From NCBI GenBank assembly GCA_017882405.1, contig JADGPO010000038.1:1-5796 (forward strand): a stretch of DNA of 5,796 nucleotides, written 5' to 3'. The position numbers and the translations under genes are program-made. Shown one piece after another: positions 1 through 5,796 of the stretch (position 1 is the first letter of the stretch; each line of letters starts with the position of its first letter). The notes beneath the pieces were generated by a model. It worked only from the letters and a program-made list of their open reading frames with translations. It made no database searches and was not told the origin of the DNA. Origin of the DNA: Solirubrobacteraceae bacterium (GTDB lineage Bacteria > Actinomycetota > Thermoleophilia > Solirubrobacterales > Solirubrobacteraceae).

Positions 1-956
1 CACGATCGGCAACCGCCTGGCCTCGGAGTTCATCCCCATGCCCGGCGTCGCCGAGTCCGAGCTCGCTGAGGTCGCACAGCTCTCTTCGCTGGCCGATGAG
101 ACACCCGAGGGCCGCTCGATCGTGGTGCTGGCCAAGCAGTACGGCATCCGCGAGCACGACATGGCCGACCTGCACGCCGAATTCGTCCCCTTCACCGCCC
201 AGACTCGGATGAGCGGCGTCGACCCCGGCGGCCGGCAGCTGCGCAAGGGCGCCGGGGACGCTGTCATCGCGTTCGTGGAGGCCGAGGGCGGCCGGCCGCC
301 CCGGGAGCTGCGCGAGACGCTTGACCGGATCGGCCGCGAGGGCGGCACCCCGCTCGCCGTCTCCCGCGACTCGCAGGTGCTGGGCGTGATCTACCTCAAG
401 GATACGATCAAGGAGGGCATGCGCCAGCGCTTCGACCAGTTGCGCGCGATGGGGATCCGCACGGTGATGATCACCGGGGACAACCGCCTCACCGCCGCCA
501 AGATCGCCGAGGAGTCGGGCGTCGACGACTTCCTGGCCGAGTCCACCCCGGAGGCCAAGCTGGCGCTCATCAAGCAGGAGCAGGCCTCGGGCCGGCTGGT
601 GGCGATGACCGGAGATGGCACCAACGATGCCCCCGCGCTGGCCCAGGCCGACGTGGGCGTGGCCATGAACAGCGGCACTCAGGCGGCCCGCGAGGCCGGG
701 AACATGGTCGACCTGGACTCCAACCCGACGAAACCTCGGCACGCCCCGCTCCGCTTTGATCTCGGCGATCGTGTTCAACGCGATCGTGATCCCGATGCTG
801 ATCCCGCTGGCGCTGCGCGGCGTGCGCTACCGGCCTATCGGGGCCAGCGCGCTGCTGCGGCGCAACCTGTGGATCTACGGCCTGGGCGGTCTTATCGCCC
901 CGTTCATCGGGATCAAGCTGATCGACCTCATCGTCCACAACCTGCTGGGGGCATAG
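1..956 (+). pseudogene. kdpB: KdpB, potassium-transporting P-type ATPase subunit B; partial at left edge, internal deletion and frameshift
   Basis: KdpB is the catalytic subunit of the KdpFABC high-affinity K+ pump in the cytoplasmic membrane and hydrolyses ATP through an aspartyl-phosphate. Reading from base 2, the window starts at [10 protein letters not shown], a few residues after the DKTGT phosphorylation motif, which lies outside. The nucleotide-binding domain is intact: [12 protein letters not shown] at 182-217, RKGAGDAV from 242, then TGDNRLTA, and the hinge motif [14 protein letters not shown] from 611. The match to the family is very close up to DLDSNPTK, ending at base 733. The next family-like segment, [14 protein letters not shown], starts in another frame at 738 and runs through [21 protein letters not shown] to TAG at 954-956. 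By comparison with E. coli KdpB about 52 residues are missing, including helix M5 with its conserved NDVAK segment. Such a protein should not pump K+. Family assignment is very safe. Whether the lesion is natural or an assembly error cannot be told from the sequence. Confidence 0.9.
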
Positions 957-958
957 GT

Positions 959-2098
959 GTGGGGGGACGCCACAAGGTCTTCTTGGGCATGGCCGCCGGC
1001 GTGGGCAAGACCTACCGCATGCTGCAGGAGGGGCGCGCCGAGGCCGAGGCGGGACGCGACGTGGTGATCGGCTACCTGGAGCCGCACGGCCGCGCCGAGA
1101 CCGTGGCGCAGGCCGACGGGCTGGACCTGGTGACGCGACGACAGCTGCGCTACCGGGACACCGTCCTGGCGGAGATGGACCTGCCGGCGATCCTGCGCCG
1201 CGCGCCGGAGCTGTGCCTGATCGACGAGCTGGCTCACACCAACGCGCCGGGGACAGAGCACCCCAAGCGCTATCAGGACGTGGCCGACGTGCTGGCGGCC
1301 GGGATCGACGTGTTCTCGACCGTCAACGTGCAGCATCTGGAAAGCCTCAACGACCAGGTCGCCGAACTGACCGGCACACGCGTGCGCGAGACGCTTCCCG
1401 ACTCCGTGTTGTCCGACGCCGACGACGTGGTCCTGATCGACATCACGCCGGAGTCGTTGATCGAGCGCCTGCAGGCCGGCAAGGTCTACCCCGCCGAGCG
1501 CATCCCCGGGGCGCTCAACAACTTCTTCAAGCTGGAGAACCTCTCCGCCCTGCGGGAGGTGGCGCTGCGCCAGGTCGCCGAGGAGATCGAGTCCAAGCGA
1601 TCGCTCGGCGGTGAGCCCGGGACCGGCGGGGGCCGGTTCCGGGGGCGCGAGGAGCGGTTGATCGACGGCGCCGCGCCCCAGGCGATCGGCGAGCGGCTGC
1701 TGGCGCTGGCCAGTCCCCAGCCCAGCGCCCAGCGGGTGGTGCGCCGAGCGTGGCGCTCGGCCCAGCGGCTCGGAGCCGAGCTGGACGTGCTGTGGGTGGC
1801 CGGCGACGACACCCCGGGGGAAGCCGAGCGCGAGCACCTGGCGGCCCTGCGTCGCCTGACCTCGGTGCTGGGCGCTCACCTGCTGGTGGAGCGCGGCGAT
1901 GACGTGGTCGCGATCGTCCAGCGGGTGGTGCGCGAGCGCGGCACCACCTACGTGCTGATCGGCGCGCCCGAGCCCCGCAGCGCCTGGCGACGGTTGACGT
2001 CTGCGGCCCTTCCGGCGCAGCTGCTGAGCGCTCTGCCGGGCGTGGACCTGCGGATCGTGGCCAACCGCACCGAGCGACGGGCGGCGGGCGACCGATGA
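959..2098 (+). CDS. kdpD: Short KdpD-like protein: KdpD sensory domain plus Usp-type domain, no histidine kinase
   Basis: This 379-residue protein matches the N-terminal cytoplasmic part of the K+ sensor kinase KdpD. A P-loop GMAAGVGKT lies at residues 10-18, a Walker-B-like [14 protein letters not shown] at 85-98, and the typical [35 protein letters not shown] and [10 protein letters not shown] blocks follow. Residues about 240-370 look like a Usp-type (Rossmann-like) domain. The protein then stops, whereas E. coli KdpD (894 residues) continues into four membrane helices and the HisKA/HATPase domains. It therefore cannot signal by autophosphorylation. Stand-alone KdpD N-domains are known in other bacteria (for example KdpN of Alicyclobacillus, from memory), and a role in tuning Kdp activity or expression is inference. 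I chose GTG at 959 because it lies two bases after the kdpB stop, has a G-rich Shine-Dalgarno-like run at 947-951 with a 7-base gap, and directly precedes the conserved GGRHKVFLG start. The same frame is open further upstream only because of the kdpB deletion. Confidence 0.88.
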   Translation: MGGRHKVFLGMAAGVGKTYRMLQEGRAEAEAGRDVVIGYLEPHGRAETVAQADGLDLVTRRQLRYRDTVLAEMDLPAILRRAPELCLIDELAHTNAPGTEHPKRYQDVADVLAAGIDVFSTVNVQHLESLNDQVAELTGTRVRETLPDSVLSDADDVVLIDITPESLIERLQAGKVYPAERIPGALNNFFKLENLSALREVALRQVAEEIESKRSLGGEPGTGGGRFRGREERLIDGAAPQAIGERLLALASPQPSAQRVVRRAWRSAQRLGAELDVLWVAGDDTPGEAEREHLAALRRLTSVLGAHLLVERGDDVVAIVQRVVRERGTTYVLIGAPEPRSAWRRLTSAALPAQLLSALPGVDLRIVANRTERRAAGDR

Positions 2099-2751
2099 CG
2101 GCGATCCTGGTCGCGGCGGTGGGCGTGCTGACGGTGGCGCTGGCGGCGCTGGCGGCGCGCCATTGGCGCTATGGGCGGCGGGAACCGGCGCCTCCGCCCA
2201 GCGGGACGCAGCGGATCCTCTTCCCGTTCATCGCCTCGTCGCTCTCGAGCCGGGCGCTGGACGCGGCGCTGCGCCTGGCTCGAGCCGAGGATGCGACGCT
2301 GATGCCGGTGTTCCTGGCGCGAGTGCCGCTGACGCTCCCGCTGGACGCCCCGCTGCCGCGCCAGTCGCAGGTCGCGATTCCGCTGCAGGAGGCGATCGAG
2401 CATCGGGCGAGCGCCTTCGGGGTGCCGGTCGACGCGCGGATCGAGCGGGGGCGTACCTACCGCCACGCGCTGCGTCAGACGATCGCTCACGAGCGCTATG
2501 AGCGGATCGTCGTGGCCGCCGCGGCGCACGGCGGCCAGCCCGGCTTCGGTGCCGACGACGTGGCCTGGTTGCTGGACAACGCGCCGGGGGACATCGTGGT
2601 CCTGCGCCCGGGCTCCGAGGATCGGCCGCTGCCCGTCGCGCAGCCGGATCGCGGTCGTCTTCACCGGCGGTCGCTCGCCGCCCGCACCGCGTCCGATGGC
2701 GGCGACGACCGCGCCCCGACCACGAGAATGATGATCAGTCGTGGAGCTTGA
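2095..2751 (+). CDS. Membrane-anchored universal stress protein (UspA-like)
   Basis: The product has 218 residues. Residues 2-21 are a single hydrophobic, Ala/Leu/Val-rich helix followed by a basic stretch (ARHWRYGRR), which suggests an N-terminal membrane anchor with the rest in the cytoplasm. Residues about 40-171 form a Usp-like domain, opening with [24 protein letters not shown] and closing with [20 protein letters not shown]. The classical GxxGx9G(S/T) ATP-binding motif of UspA is not evident, so nucleotide binding is uncertain. The ATG overlaps the kdpD stop (ATGA), indicating translational coupling and a shared operon, which suggests a role linked to potassium status or osmotic stress. 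The last 40 or so residues (from about 178) are Arg-, Asp- and Pro-rich, look unlike the family and run 17 bases into the convergent symporter gene. They may result from loss of the original stop by an indel. Function beyond Usp family membership is unknown. Confidence 0.8.
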   Translation: MTAILVAAVGVLTVALAALAARHWRYGRREPAPPPSGTQRILFPFIASSLSSRALDAALRLARAEDATLMPVFLARVPLTLPLDAPLPRQSQVAIPLQEAIEHRASAFGVPVDARIERGRTYRHALRQTIAHERYERIVVAAAAHGGQPGFGADDVAWLLDNAPGDIVVLRPGSEDRPLPVAQPDRGRLHRRSLAARTASDGGDDRAPTTRMMISRGA

Positions 2752-4603
2752 ACGGCATCGTCGCCACGATCACGTCGGTGCGCGCCCGGAGTACCGCCGC
2801 CAGGAGCCGTCCCCGCTGATTGTGGAGGATCTCGTGGTGGCGCTTTCGGGGCACGATCTCGGGAATCAGAACCATCACCACGGCGTCGGGCTCCTCGATC
2901 GAGTCGATGTAGCGCAGCACCGTGCGGATCAGCGAGCGATGCTCGTCGATGACGACTTCGATCGGCGGGCCGCACTGCCAGTTGGCCCAGTCGGCGTCGA
3001 TCCTCTCTTTCTCCTCCTCGTCGGCGGCCACCGCCAGCGCGACGACGGTGCCGCCGAGCGAGATGGCGACGCTCACCGCCTTCTCGGTCAGCAGGTTGAC
3101 CGTCGAGCTGGGGACGATCACGATGCTCTCGCGCTTGACGGGCATCGGCGGCGTCAGCCCCAGGCGCAGCTCGCGGGCGACGACTTTGTAGTAGGCCTCG
3201 GTGCGCGCGAACAGGAGCACCAGCAGCGGCACCGCCACCACCACCACCCACGCCCCCGCCAGGAACTTGGTCGCCAGGAACACGACCACCGCGAGCCCGG
3301 TGAACACGGCCCCAACCGCGTTGACCGAGACCCGCAGCTGCCAGAGGTGCGGGCGCTGCTCGCGCCAGAAGCGCACCAGTCCCACCTGGCTGAGGGTGAA
3401 GCCGACGAACACCCCGATCGCATACAGCGGGATCAGCTCGTTGATCTTGGCGTCGACGGCCACCAGCAGCACCGCAGCCGCCACGGCGAGCGCAAGGATC
3501 CCGCCGCGGTACACCGGGTGCTCGGCGCGCAGGTAGAAGACGTGCGGCAGCCGGTGGTCGCGGGCCAACAGGCTCATGAGCACCGGCAGGCCGCCGAAGC
3601 TGGTGTTCGCGGCGACGCCGAGCACGATCGTCACCGCCAGGTTGGAGACGTAGAACGCCCACCCCTTGCCCAGCGAACCGGCCGTCAGCTGGGAGAGGAT
3701 GGTGACCCCACCCCGGGGCTCGACGTGGTGGATGTGCACGACGACGGCCAGCCCGATGAGCATCGCGCCGAGGAGGCATCCGAGCAGCACCTCGGTGCGT
3801 TGAGCGGTGCGGGAGCGGGGCTCCTTGAACGACGGCACACCGTTGGCGATCGCCTCGATCCCGGTGAGCGCCGAGCAGCCGTTGGCAAACGCCTTGAGCA
3901 ACAGGATGATCCCCACCGCCTCGGTGGCGTGAAACGGCGCCAGGCTCTTGCCGATGTGGGCCTTGGTGTGCGGGTCGACGATCCCGATCACGATCACCGC
4001 CACGACGCTGACCACGAAGACCGTCACCGGCACCATCAGCAGCTTCGCCGACTCGGCGATGCCGAACATGTTGACCGCGGTCAGCACCGCCAGCGAGATC
4101 AGCGCCACCGCCAGCACGTGGTTGGCCAGCGACGGGAAGATGCTGGCCAGGCTCGCCGCCCCGGCGGCCAGGCTGACTGCGACGGTGAGCACGTAGTCGA
4201 CGACCAGCGACGCCGCAGCGAGCAGCGCCGGCCACCGTCCCAGGCTGCGCTTGGAGACCGCGTAGGCGCCGCCGCCATCGGGATGGGCGGCGATCACCTG
4301 CGTGTAGGAGACCACCAGGAGCGCCAGCAGGGCGGTGATCGCGAGCGTCAGCGGCAGCGTGAAGCGCAGCGCGCTGACGCCACCGGCGACGAGCACCACC
4401 ATCATCGCCTCCGGCCCATAGGCGACGCTCGAGAGCGCGTCGACGCTCAGCGCCGCCAGCCCGCCGAGCACCCCCAGCTCGTGGCCCTCCTCGGAGTGCT
4501 TGCCCGTCCGCGGCCGGTTGCCGCCGCGCACCGGACCGCCCGACCGGACCAGAGGTGGAATCCCGCTCTTCCCCCCGGAGGGCGCCGATCCGCGGGCGCT
4601 CAC
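2735..4603 (-). CDS. kimA: KimA-type potassium:proton symporter (APC superfamily)
   Basis: This 622-residue membrane protein has about twelve hydrophobic segments between residues 45 and 465, then a cytoplasmic domain (about 490-622) ending in PEIVPRKRHHEILHNQRGRL, typical of the KimA (YdaO) family. The length is close to B. subtilis KimA (about 607). Residues I recall as K+ or H+ ligands in KimA are all present with constant offsets: D55 and Y62 in SVDALSSVAYG, D136, Y137, T140 and S144 in VVDYVLTVAVS, T247 and E250 in CSALTGIEAIAN, and Y394 in IPLYAIGVF. It most likely imports K+ with protons. A general amino-acid permease is less likely. The GTG at 4603 was chosen because it lies four bases after the regulator's stop and has AGGGG 9 bases upstream; a GTG at 4531 is an alternative that gives 598 residues. 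The N-terminal 40 residues are Gly/Pro/Arg-rich and poorly conserved. No c-di-AMP (ydaO-type) riboswitch can precede it, since lacI abuts directly. Confidence 0.85.
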   Translation of the reverse strand: MSARGSAPSGGKSGIPPLVRSGGPVRGGNRPRTGKHSEEGHELGVLGGLAALSVDALSSVAYGPEAMMVVLVAGGVSALRFTLPLTLAITALLALLVVSYTQVIAAHPDGGGAYAVSKRSLGRWPALLAAASLVVDYVLTVAVSLAAGAASLASIFPSLANHVLAVALISLAVLTAVNMFGIAESAKLLMVPVTVFVVSVVAVIVIGIVDPHTKAHIGKSLAPFHATEAVGIILLLKAFANGCSALTGIEAIANGVPSFKEPRSRTAQRTEVLLGCLLGAMLIGLAVVVHIHHVEPRGGVTILSQLTAGSLGKGWAFYVSNLAVTIVLGVAANTSFGGLPVLMSLLARDHRLPHVFYLRAEHPVYRGGILALAVAAAVLLVAVDAKINELIPLYAIGVFVGFTLSQVGLVRFWREQRPHLWQLRVSVNAVGAVFTGLAVVVFLATKFLAGAWVVVVAVPLLVLLFARTEAYYKVVARELRLGLTPPMPVKRESIVIVPSSTVNLLTEKAVSVAISLGGTVVALAVAADEEEKERIDADWANWQCGPPIEVVIDEHRSLIRTVLRYIDSIEEPDAVVMVLIPEIVPRKRHHEILHNQRGRLLAAVLRARTDVIVATMPFKLHD

Positions 4604-4607
4604 TCGC

Positions 4608-5615
4608 TCACGCCCCTGGGGGCGTGGTGGAGCCGCGCTCCCGCAGCTCGGGCGCGATGACCACCCGCCGGCGCACCGACGCGTCGCCCTCCATCGCCGC
4701 CAGCAGCATCTGCACCGCCACCTCGATCAGCCGCTTGGAGCCCCAGCTGAAGCTCGTCAGCGGCGGCGAGAGCAGCGTCGAGATGGGGTGATCGTCGTAG
4801 CCGATCACCGACAGCTCCGCCGGGATCGCAACGCCCAGCTCCCGGGCCGCGGCATAGACGCCGTAGGCGATCGAGTCCGAGAAGCAGAACACCGCCGTCG
4901 GGCGGGGGGCCTCGGTCAGCAGCCGGTTGGCCAGCTCGGTCGCCTCGCGCAGCTCGTAACGCGCCGTGACAACCTGGACCTCCAGCCCAAGGCGGTCGGC
5001 CTCGGAGACCACGAACAGCTCCGCCGGCCGGTCGTTGGTGGGCGATCCCGGGGGTCGGAGCACCGCGACCCGGCGATGGCCGAGGGCATGCAGGTGCTCG
5101 AGCGCGCGGCGAACCCCGGCGCGGTTGTCGAACAGCACCTCGCCGGCCGTCGCGGCGCCCGCCAGCCGTTCCCCGATCGAGACCACCGGCAGGGCGCCCG
5201 CCAGCACTGACCAGAACGGGTCAGACGGGTCCACCGGGAACAGGATCAGGCCGTCTATCTGCTGGTCGCGCAGCTGGCCGGCGAGGATCCGCTGGCGCTC
5301 GGGGTCGCCGCCGGCATCGAGAATCAGCCCGTAGCGCTCGTGCTCGAACAGCACCCGGCCGGCCTCGGCCACCAGGCGCTGCTGCCACAGGTCCTCCAGC
5401 GACGGACCGAGGATCCCGACCATCCCGGTGCGGCCGCTGGCCAGCGCGCGGGCGATCGGATTGGCCTCGTAGCCGAGCTCGGTGGCGACCCGGCGCACGC
5501 GCTTCTGCGTCTGCTCGGACACCTGAAGCCCTCGCAGGGCGTATGAGACAGCGGCCGGAGACACCCCGGCGGCGTCGGCCACCTCGCGAATCGTCACGCG
5601 CTTGGTGGGGTTCAC
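4608..5615 (-). CDS. LacI/GalR-family transcriptional regulator
   Basis: This 335-residue protein has the usual length and layout of the LacI family. The N-terminal helix-turn-helix spans about residues 7-29 (VTIREVADAAGVSPAAVSYALRG), followed by TQKRVRRVATELGYEANPIARALASGRTGMVGIL, which contains the hinge helix. The periplasmic-binding-protein-like effector domain covers about 65-325, with recognisable blocks DGLILFP, FDNRAGVRRALEHLHALGHRRVAVL, FCFSDSIAYGVYAAARELG and SVIGYDDHPIST. Family members usually bind a small sugar or nucleoside ligand; the ligand here cannot be read from the sequence. GTG at 5615 is the only possible start in this frame before an upstream stop at 5718-5720. It has no Shine-Dalgarno at normal distance, so translation may be leaderless or coupled to an upstream short frame (5743-5612). 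It shares an operon with the downstream KimA-like symporter, and a LacI-type operator lies about 105 bases upstream, suggesting autoregulation. Confidence 0.93.
   Translation of the reverse strand: MNPTKRVTIREVADAAGVSPAAVSYALRGLQVSEQTQKRVRRVATELGYEANPIARALASGRTGMVGILGPSLEDLWQQRLVAEAGRVLFEHERYGLILDAGGDPERQRILAGQLRDQQIDGLILFPVDPSDPFWSVLAGALPVVSIGERLAGAATAGEVLFDNRAGVRRALEHLHALGHRRVAVLRPPGSPTNDRPAELFVVSEADRLGLEVQVVTARYELREATELANRLLTEAPRPTAVFCFSDSIAYGVYAAARELGVAIPAELSVIGYDDHPISTLLSPPLTSFSWGSKRLIEVAVQMLLAAMEGDASVRRRVVIAPELRERGSTTPPGA
4613..4617 (-). promoter_or_regulatory. Ribosome binding site of the KimA-like gene
   Basis: On the minus strand AGGGG lies inside the last codons of the lacI-type gene, 9 bases before GTG at 4603-4601, with the regulator's TGA (4610-4608) in between. 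It supports the upstream GTG over the internal GTG at 4531, which has no comparable site, and fits translational coupling of regulator and transporter. Confidence 0.4.
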
Positions 5616-5623
5616 CGTACGAA

Positions 5624-5629
5624 AGGATA
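5624..5629 (-). promoter_or_regulatory. Possible -10 element of the lacI-kimA operon (leaderless start)
   Basis: On the minus strand TATCCT fits the TANNNT pattern of actinobacterial -10 boxes. It ends 8 bases before the GTG at 5615, so transcription starting near 5616 would give a leaderless message, which would explain the missing ribosome binding site. No convincing -35 box lies 16-18 bases upstream, so this is weak. Confidence 0.25.
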
Positions 5630-5702
5630 CGGCTCCACCATCTCTCGACCCGCCGGCTGGACAAACACCCTCGGCCCCAGGGATGAGATTTGCCCGGAGG
5701 CC

Positions 5703-5740
5703 TTGACGCCGACCGTGTTAACCGCTTCACTGAAACGGTT
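5703..5740 (+). promoter_or_regulatory. Possible promoter of the divergent amidohydrolase gene
   Basis: TTGACG at 5703-5708 resembles a -35 box. Seventeen bases later TTCACT (5726-5731) is only a poor -10 match (three of six). If used, transcription would begin near 5738 and the palindrome at 5720-5740 would cover the -10 box and start site, a classic repression geometry. Evidence is position plus one good hexamer only. Confidence 0.2.
5720..5740. promoter_or_regulatory. LacI-type operator palindrome
   Basis: Two 10-base arms, AACCGCTTCA and TGAAACGGTT, flank a central C. Nine of ten positions pair as an inverted repeat. The right half extends to TGAAACGGTTCA (5731-5742), itself 10/12 symmetrical around a central CG, as in known LacI/GalR operators. 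The HTH here has the common VSPAAVSYAL recognition helix, whose relatives bind CG-centred sites. It lies between the regulator (start 5615) and the divergent gene (start 5747), so it probably serves both directions. That the local regulator binds it is inference. Confidence 0.6.
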
Positions 5741-5746
5741 CATGGA

Positions 5747-5796
5747 ATGTCTCTCCACGGGTTGACCACGGACGTCCACCAGCACCTCTGGCCGCC
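5747..5796 (+). CDS. Start of a probable amidohydrolase-family gene, partial at right edge
   Basis: Only 16 codons and two bases are visible, reading MSLHGLTTDVHQHLWP. The DVHQHLW stretch is the typical N-terminal metal-binding HxH motif of amidohydrolase-2/TIM-barrel metal-dependent hydrolases, which usually appears within the first 20 residues. ATG at 5747 is the best start; TTG at 5762 is possible. There is no clear Shine-Dalgarno. It is divergent from the lacI-type gene with the palindromic operator just 6 bases upstream, so it is the likeliest main target of that regulator. Substrate is unknown. Confidence 0.6.
   Translation, partial: MSLHGLTTDVHQHLWP

Noticed and set aside
756..956. 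Small separate gene [13 protein letters not shown]... starting with TTG
   Set aside because: It is the C-terminal end of KdpB seen in its true frame after the deletion, not an independent small membrane protein.
875..1879. Minus-strand open frame of 334 codons opposite kdpD
   Set aside because: It is the antisense shadow of the P-loop/KdpD domain gene; composition is His/Gln/Arg-rich and no family is recognisable.
2666..2682. GGCGG/CCGCC hairpin near the convergent gene ends as a terminator
   Set aside because: The stem is only five pairs with a seven-base loop and no T-run on either strand, and such stems are common at this GC content.
3930..3937. TGAAACGG inside the symporter gene as a second operator
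   Set aside because: It is only a half-site; the other arm (GTTCA-like) is absent and it lies in conserved coding sequence.
2661..4235. Minus-strand open frame of 524 codons
   Set aside because: It is a Gly/Arg/Ala-rich shifted frame of the symporter gene with no recognisable motifs and no upstream start context.
4529..4555. Direct repeat GGTCCGG separated by six bases on the minus strand near the symporter start
   Set aside because: It is short, within Gly/Pro/Ser codons of the variable N-terminus, and likely chance in GC-rich DNA.
2741..4660. Long plus-strand open frame of 639 codons opposite the symporter
   Set aside because: The product is rich in His, Asp, Arg and Gln without family resemblance, as expected from the antisense strand of GC-rich membrane-protein codons. 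The minus-strand KimA family match is unambiguous.
5221..5730. Minus-strand 169-codon frame overlapping the lacI start
   Set aside because: Most of it is a shifted frame of the LacI HTH and effector domain, Arg/Pro-rich with no motif.

Overview
The window is GC-rich, densely coded bacterial DNA with many GTG starts and overlapping or nearly touching genes. This points to a high-GC actinobacterium. The membrane-anchored universal-stress protein next to a short KdpD resembles arrangements I associate with Solirubrobacterales/Thermoleophilia, but that placement is inference. There are no RNA genes, CRISPR arrays or insertion sequences that I can see, and no gene-free stretch longer than about 130 bases.

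Left part, plus strand (1-2751). The window opens inside kdpB, the P-type ATPase subunit of the Kdp potassium pump, just downstream of the phosphorylation motif. At about 731-735 the gene has lost roughly 50 codons with a frame change. The lost part encodes transmembrane helix M5, and the true C-terminus continues in another frame to a stop at 954-956. Two bases later a GTG opens a short KdpD-like protein (sensory KdpD domain plus Usp-type domain, no membrane or kinase part). Its stop overlaps the start of a membrane-anchored Usp protein (ATGA overlap). No kdpC lies between kdpB and kdpD. Because of the deletion, one long open frame runs through kdpB and kdpD, but the apparent fusion is probably not a designed protein.

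Middle and right, minus strand (2735-5615). A LacI/GalR-family regulator is followed four bases after its stop by a KimA-type potassium:proton symporter, so the two form an operon. The symporter keeps all the ion- and proton-binding residues I recall from Bacillus subtilis KimA. Its 3' end overlaps the 3' end of the Usp gene by 17 bases (tail to tail).

Right edge (5616-5796). A 131-base divergent intergenic region holds a near-perfect 21-bp palindrome of LacI-operator type (5720-5740). It sits next to the start of a plus-strand gene whose first residues look like an amidohydrolase (DVHQHLWP). The regulator probably controls this divergent gene and its own operon with the symporter.

Taken together, the window shows two potassium-uptake systems side by side: a Kdp locus that looks damaged (or mis-assembled) and an apparently intact KimA-like transporter under an unusual LacI-type regulator.
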